From Tragulus kanchil (taxonomy: Eukaryota > Chordata > Mammalia > Artiodactyla > Tragulidae): DNA of 64,000 bases. Positions 23,275-34,329 of the stretch are shown piece by piece. How positions within the stretch are numbered: position 1 is the stretch's first letter; the number at the start of each line of letters is the position of its first letter. The translations under genes and the position numbers were made by a program. The stretch lies in the NCBI GenBank assembly GCA_022376925.1, contig JAIOJX010000002.1, positions 135,976,831 through 136,040,830 of the forward strand, in the 5' to 3' direction. The notes below the pieces were generated by a model. It worked only from the letters and a program-made list of their open reading frames with translations, did not search any database and was not told the origin of the DNA.

Positions 23275-23625
23275 CAGTAATTTACTAGTCACGCCTTCTC
23301 AGAGCCCAGGCAAGGAGGACACGGGGATCTCACAGAGGGCCACACAGATGCCGTACTGGGGAACAGACAAGCAAGTAGGGACTCAAGTAGGGAGGACTTT
23401 GGAGAAACAAGAGGTGGAAGTGTCTCCAGTTCCCCCTGGAGGGTTGTTTGAGTGACTTCACAGGCTGGCAGGAGACTGGAGGCTGCTCTTGGGGCTAAAC
23501 TGAGCCTGGTCCCTGTGATAAGGAAAGTGGCTTGACTAGGGGACCTCACCTGTGGGAGCAGACGGGGAGGGGAGCTTGAAGTAGGCCTCTTGAAGCCCTC
23601 TGACTTTATCAAATGTCAAGGCAAC
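23275..23625 (+). repeat. LTR-like repeat A (putative old ERV)
   Basis: The stretch CTGGTCCCTGTGATAAGGA through GACTTTATCAAATGTCAAG aligns along its length with 32180-32525 in the same orientation, with many substitutions. This is as expected for a long-diverged LTR pair or two solo LTRs of one family. A second, nearly identical copy at 24381-24731 is part of D6. I do not recognise the family. Confidence 0.4.
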
Positions 23626-23699
23626 ACTTAACGCTTGGTTTCACGGGTTTAGACCACAATCAACCCTTTTATACCTTGGCATCAATTTGTTTATTTTTT

Positions 23700-23912
23700 A
23701 AAGATTTCTTTTTATGCGGACCTCTTTTCTTTTTTTGTGCAGACCATTTTTAAAGTCTTTATTGAATGTGTTGCAGTATTGCTTCTGTTTCATGTTTCAT
23801 TTGTTTTGGCTGTGAGTCCTGTGGGATCTTGGCTTCCTAACCAGGGATCGATCCCACACTCCCTGTGTTACCAGGCGGAGTCGTAACCACTGGACCACCA
23901 GGGAAGTACCTT
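23700..23912 (-). mobile_element. tRNA-Glu SINE, older CHR-1-like
   Basis: Minus-strand short element ending CCACTGGACCACCAGGGAAG. Flanks TACCTTGGCATCA and TACCTTGACATCA form a target-site duplication. Twin at 24806-25017. Confidence 0.75.
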
Positions 23913-24805
23913 GACATCAGTTTCAACCTCATTGATGGCTGAGACTTTTCGGGAGTAGGTGAAGTCCTTCCCTAGGCAGTGAAGTTGGCGCTTGACCAAG
24001 AGGGAAAAAGTGTGTGAACTCACTGATATCCACTCAGTTGATTCCAAGAGGTCTGAACTTTACAAGATAAACATCTGACGATGCTTCCCTGCTTTAAATT
24101 ACATTCGGAGTCCCCACAGACTTGAGCCAAACTTTAACCAACTAACCAAGGCAAGCTTCCTTCCTCCTCGCCCCACTCCAGTCCTATGTGAGTTCTTGCA
24201 AACCCGGACAGACTATTACTTGAATAACTTCAAGTCCACGAGCCTGATCATAGCAGGACAATGAATCCCAAGGAGCGCAGATCAAAAGTGTTTCATTTGC
24301 TTCCTCTCCACCCATTGTGGGCAAGGGCATTCCCACCCTAGAGTCATGGCGAGGGCCCAACGCTGAACCTATAGGTCCCCCAGTAATTTACTAGTCACGC
24401 CTTCTCAGAGCCCAGGCAAGGAGGACACGGGGATCTCACAGAGGGCCACACAGATGCCGTACTGGGGAACAGACAAGCAAGTAGGGACTCAAGTAGGGAG
24501 GACTTTGGAGAAACAAGAGGTGGAAGTGTCTCCAGTTCCCCCTGGAGGGTTGTTTGAGTGACTTCACAGGCTGGCAGGAGACTGGAGGCTGCTCTTGGGG
24601 CTAAACTGAGCCTGGTCCCTGTGATAAGGAAAGTGGCTTGACTAGGGGACCTCACCTGTGGGAGCAGACGGGGAGGGGAGCTTGAAGTAGGCCTCTTGAA
24701 GCCCTCTGACTTTATCAAATGTCAAGGCAACACTTAACGCTTGGTTTCACGGGTTTAGACCACAATCAACCCTTTTATACCTTGGCATCAATTTGTTTAT
24801 TTTTT

Positions 24806-25017
24806 AAAGATTTTTTTTTATGCGGACCTCTTTTCTTTTTTTGTGCAGACCATTTTTAAAGTCTTTATTGAATGTGTTGCAGTATTGCTTCTGTTTCATG
24901 TTTCATTTGTTTTGGCTGTGAGTCCTGTGGGATCTTGGCTTCCTAACCAGGGATCGATCCCACACTCCCTGTGTTACCAGGCGGAGTCGTAACCACTGGA
25001 CCACCAGGGAAGTACCT
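24806..25017 (-). mobile_element. tRNA-Glu SINE, older CHR-1-like (duplicate copy)
   Basis: Same element as 23700-23912 in copy 2 of D6. Confidence 0.75.
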
Positions 25018-25794
25018 TGACATCAGTTTCAACCTCATTGATGGCTGAGACTTTTCGGGAGTAGGTGAAGTCCTTCCCTAGGCAGTGAAGTTGGCGCTTG
25101 ACCAAGAGGGAGAGGTGGTCCTTGACAACAGCAAGTGTGTGAACTCACTGATATCCACTCAGTTGATTCCAAGAGGTCTGAGGGCGAGGTCACATCTTCA
25201 AGCTCCATGGCATCTGGCAGTGGACTGAGGACCAGAGGCCACACCCACCTACAGGAAAGATGTGCCAGAGGGCTTAGCTTGGACTCCATCCTGTAGCAGG
25301 ATGCTAACCCTGCTGAGCTTGTGGAGTATTGCTTCTATGAGTCAAGGAATAATGGGCAGCTGGGTGTGGAAGCTCAGTTTCCAGCATGTGGCCAGTGATC
25401 CCTGCTCTGGTGGCATGTGATACAGGGCCAAGGAGGGTACTTTCTTGCATCCAGAAGCCCAAGGATGACTTACAGACATCACGGGCAGTCCAGAGGCTCC
25501 AGAAGCAGGACGGGAAGTTGCTAAAGCCTCTACATTGAAAGCGGTCTCTGAGAGCACAAGGGGAGTGTCCGCTGATTTTAATTTAGATTCCAGAGTCTGT
25601 TGTTGAAATGGTCTCCACTTAAGGTGGGCTCACTTAAAAGTAACAGCATAAATGGGCTCAGGTAAAACTTGTAAACAAGGAATATGTTGCCGCCAACACC
25701 CTGAAAGGATTAAAAGATGTTCTTAACAAGTGTGTCAAACAACTGTGTACAAAGGAGGATGTCAGGAAGGTAATGTCACCCCTCACTTATACCC

Positions 25795-25998
25795 TAGTGA
25801 TGTGAGTGTATCTTGCAACCCTGTGGACTGTAGCTCACCAGGCTCCTCTGTCCATGGGATTCTCCAGGCAAGGATACTGGAGTCGGTTGCCATTCTCTTC
25901 TCCAAGGGATCTTCCTATCCAGGGGTCAAATCCACTTCTCTAATGTCTTCTGCACTGGCAGGTAGGTTCTTTATCACGAGCGCCTCCTGGGAAGCCCA
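25795..25998 (-). mobile_element. Bov-tA SINE
   Basis: Minus-strand Bov-tA (CAACCCTGTGGACTGTAGC, GGATTCTCCAGGCAAGGATA, ending CGCCTCCTGGGAAGCCC), inserted at the 5' end of an L1 fragment. Further copies at 26909-27112 and 27985-28188. Confidence 0.85.
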
Positions 25999-26908
25999 CA
26001 CTATTGATACAGTGTATAAAATAGACCCCTGATGGGGACACACTTAATGCACTATGGTGACCTGAATGGGAAGGAAGTCTAAAAGGGAGGGGACACTTGA
26101 ACAGCTGTGTGAACTCACCAGGGAAGTACCTTGACATCAGTTTCAACCTCATTGATGGCTGAGACTTTTCGGGAGTAGGTGAAGTCCTTCCCTAGGCAGT
26201 GAAGTTGGCGCTTGACCAAGAGGGAGAGGTGGTCCTTGACAACAGCAAGTGTGTGAACTCACTGATATCCACTCAGTTGATTCCAAGAGGTCTGAGGGCG
26301 AGGTCACATCTTCAAGCTCCATGGCATCTGGCAGTGGACTGAGGACCAGAGGCCACACCCACCTACAGGAAAGATGTGCCAGAGGGCTTAGCTTGGACTC
26401 CATCCTGTAGCAGGATGCTAACCCTGCTGAGCTTGTGGAGTATTGCTTCTATGAGTCAAGGAATAATGGGCAGCTGGGTGTGGAAGCTCAGTTTCCAGCA
26501 TGTGGCCAGTGATCCCTGCTCTGGTGGCATGTGATACAGGGCCAAGGAGGGTACTTTCTTGCATCCAGAAGCCCAAGGATGACTTACAGACATCACGGGC
26601 AGTCCAGAGGCTCCAGAAGCAGGACGGGAAGTTGCTAAAGCCTCTACATTGAAAGCGGTCTCTGAGAGCACAAGGGGAGTGTCCGCTGATTTTAATTTAG
26701 ATTCCAGAGTCTGTTGTTGAAATGGTCTCCACTTAAGGTGGGCTCACTTAAAAGTAACAGCATAAATGGGCTCAGGTAAAACTTGTAAACAAGGAATATG
26801 TTGCCGCCAACACCCTGAAAGGATTAAAAGATGTTCTTAACAAGTGTGTCAAACAACTGTGTACAAAGGAGGATGTCAGGAAGGTAATGTCACCCCTCAC
26901 TTATACCC

Positions 26909-27112
26909 TAGTGATGTGAGTGTATCTTGCAACCCTGTGGACTGTAGCTCACCAGGCTCCTCTGTCCATGGGATTCTCCAGGCAAGGATACTGGAGTCGG
27001 TTGCCATTCTCTTCTCCAAGGGATCTTCCTATCCAGGGGTCAAATCCACTTCTCTAATGTCTTCTGCACTGGCAGGTAGGTTCTTTATCACGAGCGCCTC
27101 CTGGGAAGCCCA
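26909..27112 (-). mobile_element. Bov-tA SINE (duplicate copy)
   Basis: Second copy of the element at 25795, in D7/D8. Confidence 0.85.
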
Positions 27113-27315
27113 CACTATTGATACAGTGTATAAAATAGACCCCTGATGGGGACACACTTAATGCACTATGGTGACCTGAATGGGAAGGAAGTCTAAAAGG
27201 GAGGGGACACTTGTATGGGTATGGCTGATTCATTTTGCTGTGCAGTAGAAGCTAATACAATATTGCAGAGCAACTATGTTGCCATGAAAATTATTAATAA
27301 AATAAAATACAAGTA
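27113..27315 (+). mobile_element. L1 3' end
   Basis: Plus-strand L1 3' end (GGTGACCTGAATGGGAAGGA, GGCTGATTCATTTTGCTG, AATAAAATAAAATAC tail). The flanks AAGGTAATGTCAC (before the Bov-tA) and AAGTAATGTCAC (after the tail) give the original target-site duplication, so the Bov-tA entered the 5' edge of this L1. Other copies: 25999-26100 (truncated by the D7 junction) and 28189-28391. Confidence 0.75.
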
Positions 27316-27984
27316 ATGTCACACCCGAACTTCTGGAGAAAGGTGCATGCAGTGAGGACCCTGTCTGCAAAGACTGTGTGTGATACGGAGCTGTTTAGAG
27401 ACCCTGTGGGTCCTTTGGAGATGCAGGCAAACTGGCTGAGAGGATGTGGAGATAGGCATTGAATGAAACCTATCAGCCAGCCTATACCAGCAAAGTGTTT
27501 ACCATATGTAAATTTAGTGGGAACCCAGGTATTTTAAGGGTACCTGGGATTTGTTTTCATTAGGTATGGTAAGACACAGAGAGATAGATATGAAGTAAGC
27601 TTTTGATACCTATGGATCCTGAGAAAAAGGAGGCTCAGCTCACCATGGAGTGCCATCAGGAGAGGGAGCAAGGGGCAGACAGGGCGAGAGTCTTTCTCGT
27701 GGGGGTGAGGCAGGGCCAGCAGGTTTAGGATTGGCGAGTTTGAGTAGTTTCAGTGGGCTCTGGGGCACAGTGGTGTCGCTGGCTGTCTGGTGCCCGTCTC
27801 TGGAAGTCATTAAAACAGAGGGAAAGGGGCCTGGATGGGAAGCGCCCCATAGAGGAGGTGGTCCTGAGTGTGGGCTCCAGTTGGTCCATTGACATGTGAA
27901 GAAAAGGACAAGGGGCCTATTCCTCCTCCAAGAGGAACAAGGCCCCAGATGTCAGGAAGGTAATGTCACCCCTCACTTATACCC

Positions 27985-28188
27985 TAGTGATGTGAGTGTA
28001 TCTTGCAACCCTGTGGACTGTAGCTCACCAGGCTCCTCTGTCCATGGGATTCTCCAGGCAAGGATACTGGAGTCGGTTGCCATTCTCTTCTCCAAGGGAT
28101 CTTCCTATCCAGGGGTCAAATCCACTTCTCTAATGTCTTCTGCACTGGCAGGTAGGTTCTTTATCACGAGCGCCTCCTGGGAAGCCCA
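27985..28188 (-). mobile_element. Bov-tA SINE (third copy)
   Basis: Third copy of the element at 25795, in copy 2 of D8. Confidence 0.85.
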
Positions 28189-28391
28189 CACTATTGATAC
28201 AGTGTATAAAATAGACCCCTGATGGGGACACACTTAATGCACTATGGTGACCTGAATGGGAAGGAAGTCTAAAAGGGAGGGGACACTTGTATGGGTATGG
28301 CTGATTCATTTTGCTGTGCAGTAGAAGCTAATACAATATTGCAGAGCAACTATGTTGCCATGAAAATTATTAATAAAATAAAATACAAGTA
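28189..28391 (+). mobile_element. L1 3' end (duplicate copy)
   Basis: Copy of 27113-27315 in copy 2 of D8. It reads GTCACCCCC where the first reads GTCACACCC just after the tail. Confidence 0.75.
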
Positions 28392-29190
28392 ATGTCACCC
28401 CCGAACTTCTGGAGAAAGGTGCATGCAGTGAGGACCCTGTCTGCAAAGACTGTGTGTGATACGGAGCTGTTTAGAGACCCTGTGGGTCCTTTGGAGATGC
28501 AGGCAAACTGGCTGAGAGGATGTGGAGATAGGCATTGAATGAAACCTATCAGCCAGCCTATACCAGCAAAGTGTTTACCATATGTAAATTTAGTGGGAAC
28601 CCAGGTATTTTAAGGGTACCTGGGATTTGTTTTCATTAGGTATGGTAAGACACAGAGAGATAGATATGAAGTAAGCTTTTGATACCTATGGATCCTGAGA
28701 AAAAGGAGGCTCAGCTCACCATGGAGTGCCATCAGGAGAGGGAGCAAGGGGCAGACAGGGCGAGAGTCTTTCTCGTGGGGGTGAGGCAGGGCCAGCAGGT
28801 TTAGGATTGGCGAGTTTGAGTAGTTTCAGTGGGCTCTGGGGCACAGTGGTGTCGCTGGCTGTCTGGTGCCCGTCTCTGGAAGTCATTAAAACAGAGGGAA
28901 AGGGGCCTGGATGGGAAGCGCCCCATAGAGGAGGTGGTCCTGAGTGTGGGCTCCAGTTGGTCCATTGACATGTGAAAGACACACTCCCAGGTAAGCTGTT
29001 GACTGTCTCCAGGGATTAGCTAACCCTGGCAGGGCAGTTCCTCCTCCAAGAGGAACAAGGCCCCAGATGTCAAAGTATTAAATACAGAGACTAGAAAGCA
29101 TGGTTATTACACTAGTTATACCCATAATTTGATGCTTTAGTATTAAGTCCCTGTGTGTTTGCCAACTGGTGCATTTTGGCAGATGTTTAA

Positions 29191-29232
29191 AATTAGCTCA
29201 GGAAAAAAAAAAAAAAAAAAGAATTAGCTCAG
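29191..29232 (+). mobile_element. bare poly(A) insertion with target-site duplication
   Basis: AATTAGCTCAG occurs at 29191-29201 and again at 29222-29232, separated by a run of 18 A and one or two G. This is what an extremely 5'-truncated L1-driven insertion would leave: only the poly(A) tail between duplicated target sites. Confidence 0.6.
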
Positions 29233-29464
29233 AATCTAGGCTGCAGATGCACAAAAGCCAAACAGCTCCCTTTATGCTTGGGCCATAAAAGTTAGTTTTA
29301 GCAAATTTCGGTTTTCCATTTGGGTCAAGTGGTGAAGTTTTGTTTAATTGAATCTTCTGGTTCCTCCTGCTGTATCTAGATTTCTTTCATCCATTTATTG
29401 TTTTTGTTTGTTTGTTTTTGGTTTGTTTGTGTCTTGATATACTTGAGGGGAAAGGTCTGTTTTG

Positions 29465-29576
29465 AAAAAGTTTTGACCATACCCCAGAGCATGCAGAACC
29501 TTAGTTTCCCAACCAGGGATTGAACCTGTGCCCTCTGCATTGGAGGGCAGCGTCTTAACCACCAGACCACTGGAAG
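29465..29576 (-). mobile_element. old tRNA-Glu SINE remnant
   Basis: Minus-strand tRNA-like head (AACCAGGGATTGAACCTGTG, then TCTTAACCACCAGACCAC). The left part is short and diverged, beside a GTTT-rich tract at 29398-29430. Confidence 0.6.
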
Positions 29577-30117
29577 TGGGGTAAGGGTGGTCTTTTTACT
29601 CTGCTCATATTTATTCATTTTTTTCCTACAGAGACTCAGATCAGTATTTTCAGGATTAGGGCCTCTTTCTTGGCAATGGTTGTAGGGTTTAGACACCCAG
29701 ACTTAAGTCAGGTTTGGATTAATCCCTTCCTTGTGACACAAAACCACCACAAATGGTTTTGCTCATAACCCCGATGACATGGGTTTTGTGCCGCACCGGT
29801 GTAGGCAGCGGGGAGTCAGTGGGCGATCACAGCCCTGAAGTTGGTGGCTCAAAACCATCTTCTTCTGCAGCCCTACCTCTTCCCCCACGTGGAACGTTCC
29901 TCCAAATCTCTGAAGCACAGTCCCTCAGGATATTTTTCTTATTTCTAACTGTCTAAAGTCATAGGCTTTGGTTTCTGTCTCCATCCAATCACGTGTGCTA
30001 TAGAGCTTCTGGGTGGTTATGGGGAAAGCAAGCCGGATGCTGGGGCTCATAGAAGACTATTCCCTTCCTCTAGGGAATGCCAGTCAACCCCTGCAGTTTT
30101 GTTAGAATCCACATCCA

Positions 30118-32193
30118 GGAAGATCATTTTGTCCATGGGCTGGATGAGGACCTCAAACCCTGGACGACAAGATCAGGCCTTTGACAATGGGAAGCAAAAC
30201 TCACAGGTGTTGATTAGCGGGGTTGCATTGAGAGAGAAATTAAATATCAATTTCCCCTCCCCCTGGGTTTTTTTCTCATCAGTTCTTGGGCTATGAACTG
30301 CCCTGGATATAGCCCTCAAAAGCGTTAGGGGTCAGGAGAGCACACAACAGCCCAAAGGGAAGTTGAAGCACAGGAGATGGTCAAGAGTACTACCTTTGCC
30401 GGAACAACAATGCTGCAAGAGGCAACCAAGGAGCCATTCTTAAGCCTTTCTGAGGTTGTGGCCTCCTTCTTTTCTACATACAGCACAAGGGGTCATCCCC
30501 AGGATTATGCTAGGGAGCACTGCTTTCCCAAACAGCATCTCTGTGGCTGCCTTAAGCATGGTCCTCAGACTACACATAGTCACCAAAGTGCTGTGGAGTG
30601 CTACTATCCATCAGCTAGGACTTGTTGTTGTTTCTGACCTCAGGTGGGCGCCTTGGAGACCGCCTGCCAGACCCAAGCCACAGGCAATGGCACCTCACCT
30701 TGGGATGTGGTCAATGACCAGTAGTTCTTGTCTTGTTGGCAAGCATGAGACAATAGGGTGCAAAGAGATGGCAAAATCCAGTTGAGATAACAGAACATGG
30801 GCGAAAGCCCACGCTGGCCAGCAACTGGCACTTACATCCAAGAGAGAAACTGCTGCCTTACAAACCAGCGAACCCTGGCTCCTAGGCACCAGCTGCTAGC
30901 CACAGGCAAAGGAGCCTGTGGCTAAAGCTGACCAGGAGTCCTCAACTGAGTTAGACCATTCTGTTTCTGATGCAAACTGTTTTACTTCTTCATGCCACCG
31001 GGAGAGAGACGACCACCCTAGACTAACAGGGTCAGCTGACACTCAACACTCCACACCAGATGATAGAATGGACAGCAGGTTACAAGTCACATTTAAAACC
31101 CATCCCGGGCCCCCGGGGGGAGGAAAAGAGAGCGACCACCCTTTTTGACTTTTAACAGGGTCAGCTGACACTCAACACTCCACACCAGATGTGCTCAGGA
31201 ATCCCCCCCGGGAAGATCATTTTGTCCATGGGCTGGATGAGGACCTCAAACCCTGGACGACAAGATCAGGCCTTTGACAATGGGAAGCAAAACTCACAGG
31301 TGTTGATTAGCGGGGTTGCATTGAGAGAGAAATTAAATATCAATTTCCCCTCCCCCTGGGTTTTTTTCTCATCAGTTCTTGGGCTATGAACTGCCCTGGA
31401 TATAGCCCTCAAAAGCGTTAGGGGTCAGGAGAGCACACAACAGCCCAAAGGGAAGTTGAAGCACAGGAGATGGTCAAGAGTACTACCTTTGCCGGAACAA
31501 CAATGCTGCAAGAGGCAACCAAGGAGCCATTCTTAAGCCTTTCTGAGGTTGTGGCCTCCTTCTTTTCTACATACAGCACAAGGGGTCATCCCCAGGATTA
31601 TGCTAGGGAGCACTGCTTTCCCAAACAGCATCTCTGTGGCTGCCTTAAGCATGGTCCTCAGACTACACATAGTCACCAAAGTGCTGTGGAGTGCTACTAT
31701 CCATCAGCTAGGACTTGTTGTTGTTTCTGACCTCAGGTGGGCGCCTTGGAGACCGCCTGCCAGACCCAAGCCACAGGCAATGGCACCTCACCTTGGGATG
31801 TGGTCAATGACCAGTAGTTCTTGTCTTGTTGGCAAGCATGAGACAATAGGGTGCAAAGAGATGGCAAAATCCAGTTGAGATAACAGAACATGGGCGAAAG
31901 CCCACGCTGGCCAGCAACTGGCACTTACATCCAAGAGAGAAACTGCTGCCTTACAAACCAGCGAACCCTGGCTCCTAGGCACCAGCTGCTAGCCACAGGC
32001 AAAGGAGCCTGTGGCTAAAGCTGACCAGGAGTCCTCAACTGAGTTAGACCATTCTGTTTCTGATGCAAACTGTTTTACTTCTTCATGCCACCGGGGAGAG
32101 AGAGAGACGACCACCCTAGACTAACAGGGTCAGCTGACACTCAACACTCCACACCAGATGATAGAATGGACAGCAGGTTACAAGTCACATTTA
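30118..32193 (+). repeat. tandem duplication D9, unit 1,093 bp
   Basis: Copy 1 is 30118-31210 and copy 2 starts at 31211 with GGAAGATCATTTTG. The junction region 31100-31210 is scrambled: it contains a second run of ACAGGGTCAGCTGACACTCA and runs of C and G not seen in copy 2. Confidence 0.92.
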
Positions 32194-32525
32194 CCCACAG
32201 CCCGGGGAGGGACACCACATACCAGGCAGGGCCACACTGGGGGTGTTGTACTTGGGAACAGAGCACAGGCAGGGCCTGGGAAGCTGCCTCTGTAGGAGCA
32301 AAATGGTGAGGATGAGCCCTGCTTCCTACCTGTTTGAATAATTCAGAGGGCTGATAGGGAATTGAAGCCTGCTACTTGGGAATCAGCAAGCACTGTGTCT
32401 GGTTCCTATGATAAGAAGGATCATATGGCTAGGGGGCCCTACCTGTGAGAGAAGAGGGCGTGGAGAACTGCAGTTAAGCCGTTTGAGGCCCTCTCAGCTT
32501 TACCAGATGTGAAGATAGCTCTCCA
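32180..32525 (+). repeat. LTR-like repeat B (putative old ERV)
   Basis: Partner of 23275-23625: CTGGTTCCTATGATAAGAA, then CTACCTGTGAGAGAAGAGGG and TTGAGGCCCTCTCAGCTTTA in the same order. If the two are the LTRs of one provirus, its internal region would be 25.0-32.2 kb less duplications (roughly 4 kb), with no open reading frame of note. No viral gene was recognised. Confidence 0.4.
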
Positions 32526-32535
32526 TATGGAATCT

Positions 32536-32665
32536 TGGGACTTTCCCCGGCAGTCCAGTGGTTAAAACTCTGAGCTTCTACTGCAGGGGGCATGGGTTCA
32601 ATCCCTAGTCCAGGGACTAAACTAAGATCCTATACGCTGAGTGGTACAACCAAATTGAAAAAAAA
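32536..32665 (+). mobile_element. tRNA-Glu SINE, older CHR-1-like
   Basis: Plus-strand GGCAGTCCAGTGGTTAAAAC, GGTTCAATCCCTAGTCC, ending A-rich at 32657. Confidence 0.7.
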
Positions 32666-32689
32666 GAAAATAACCCTATTTCAGGCGTC

Positions 32690-33350
32690 ATGCTACGAGA
32701 AGTTATTAAAAAGTATTTCTTCCTTGAACTAATAATTGAGTTCAATAATGTCACAGGATACAAAATAAACACAACAATCAACTGTTTTTCTAGATACTAG
32801 CAATGAACGTGGGGATGCCAAAAATTCATTTACAATTACAATCGTTAATAAAATAATCAAGTGTAAGCTTAACAAAGCATGTGCAGGACTTGTACACTGA
32901 AAATCCTACAACACTGATACATCAAAAATCTAAATAAATGCAGGGATATGCCGTGTTCATGAATCAGAAGACAAAACATAGTAAAGATGTCAATTCTCCC
33001 CAAATTGATAGATTTAATGCATTACTATCAAAACCCAGTAAGCCTGGTTTTGTACATATAGACAAGATTAATCTAAAAACTTTCATGGGAAGAGAAAGGA
33101 ATGAGAATAGATAAAACAATTTTGAAAAAATAATAAAATGGAGCAGTCCACTCAGTTTCAAAACATTATTAATTTATACCTACAGTAACCAGGACTGTGT
33201 AGTATTTGCAGAGAGATAGATATATAGATCAATGAACAGGGAACCCAGAAGTAGTCCCCCACAAATATCCTCAACTGATTTTTGGGCAAGGTGCAAAAGT
33301 AGTTCAATGTGGGAAAGACAGCTTTTTCAACAGGCTACAGCTATGCAAAG
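32690..33350 (+). mobile_element. L1 ORF2 3' part, old
   Basis: Recognisable L1 ORF2 C-terminal sequence in plus orientation: AGATACTAGCAATGAACGTG, GAAAATCCTACAACACTGAT, CCCCAAATTGATAGATTTAA, ACCAGGACTGTGTAGTATT and CAACTGATTTTTGGGCAAGG occur in the family order. Many stops; not coding. Confidence 0.8.
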
Positions 33351-33530
33351 CTTGTGAGGAACTCGCAGGCCCAGAACTTGGAAAACTGGACCAGCAAAGA
33401 AAGAAGATAATGGTTTGATTAAGGTTCTACTGGATGGTGATGGGCAGGGAGAGAGAATACTCACTCAGCTCAGGATGAAGGCTGCAAGTGCTGAATAACC
33501 CTTTATTTCATCTTTCTGAATTCAGCCGCT

Positions 33531-33801
33531 TTTTTTTTTTTTGGTCATTTCTGTTGATCTTTCATTTATCTATTTCCATCCATCTTTGTTCTTTGGCCTG
33601 TGTGGGCCTCCCGTCGCAGTGGTCCCTCTCGTCGCAGAGCACGAGCTCTGGGCGCATGCGCTACAGAGCTCTGGCTCGGTAATTGGACACATGCGTCCAG
33701 CCGATCCGTGGCACATGGGATCTTCCCAGGCCAGGGATCGAACCAGCGCCCCCTGAACTAAAAGGCAGTGTCCTTACCCACTGGACCACCAGGGAAGCCC
33801 T
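33531..33801 (-). mobile_element. tRNA-Glu-type SINE variant
   Basis: Minus-strand variant SINE without G-rich tail. Target-site duplication AATTCAGCCGCTT at about 33521 and 33802. Confidence 0.87.
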
Positions 33802-34129
33802 AATTCAGCCGCTTCTGATTGACTAGCATCACGGACTCTGGTGATGTTCCCATCAGCTCCCACATTGTAAAGTCAGGTCACCCCTACTGAGCATACAGTC
33901 CTCCAGATTCTAAGGGGCATTCCAATAGCATTATTCTGAGGCCATATAAGATAGCAGGATGACTCTCAATAGCTCCAAAGGTTCAAGTCTGCCAGAAGAG
34001 AGAGCTTTTCTAGACTTGGCGACTCCCATTCAAACTTCTGGGATTCATTCTGATTGTATCAACCTGGTAACCACCACCACTTCACACACACACACTTGAA
34101 ATAGAGAGGGTGAAAGAGAGATGGGCGCG

Positions 34130-34185
34130 GAGTAGGCACCCAATAAATACGCGTTAATTGCTGAATGAGACTGAGGCCCAAATCA
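34130..34185 (+). mobile_element. MIR 3' end fragment
   Basis: GTAGGCACCCAATAAATACG followed by GCTGAATGAGACTGA resembles the common MIR/L2-type 3' end. Confidence 0.45.
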
Positions 34186-34329
34186 CTGCTAACATTGACA
34201 CTTGTTTTTCCGGCTGCTGAGGATCCTGCCCGCTCTTCAGCCCTGAGTTAATCACAGTTACAAAGTTTCGTTACTAGCTGTGAGGAACCCGGGCGACTTT
34301 AAACGCAACTAAGGCTACATTTCCCAGAG

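Larger units (their letters stand above)
22948..25183 (+). repeat. tandem duplication D6, unit 1,106 bp
   Basis: Copy 1 is 22948-24053 and copy 2 starts at 24054 with TGAACTTTACAAG. Near its end copy 1 lacks about 27 bases present in copy 2 (GAGAGGTGGTCCTTGACAAC region at 25110-25136). Confidence 0.93.
25002..27213 (+). repeat. tandem duplication D7, unit 1,114 bp
   Basis: Copy 1 is 25002-26115 and copy 2 starts at 26116 with CACCAGGGAAGTACC. It includes a Bov-tA and the beginning of an L1 3' end. It overlaps D6 on the left and D8 on the right. Confidence 0.93.
26872..29070 (+). repeat. tandem duplication D8, unit 1,076 bp
   Basis: Copy 1 is 26872-27947 and copy 2 starts at 27948 with GATGTCAGG. 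Copy 1 lacks about 60 bases near its end that are present at 28977-29040. The two breakpoint regions share GATGTCA. The part 26872-27213 exists in three copies because D7 overlaps. Confidence 0.92.
6850..34300. other. ARHGAP17-LCMT1 intergenic region
   Basis: The two genes point away from each other. The space between them is 27-28 kb as shown, or roughly 18 kb once tandem copies are collapsed. It holds the TRIP11 retropseudogene, LTR-like repeats and many SINE/L1 insertions. Apart from the pseudogene I see no protein-coding gene. Unrecognised single-copy stretches are 10890-11280 (possibly partly TRIP11 5' UTR), 21100-21670, 21930-22195, 27320-27947, 28400-29190, 29580-30117 and 33810-34130. 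Confidence 0.6.

Noticed and set aside
30118..30785. Open frames of 86 and 109 codons (30377-30785 and copies at +1093)
   Set aside because: No family recognised. They lie between the LTR-like repeats and could be decayed retroviral DNA, but nothing in the sequence proves it.
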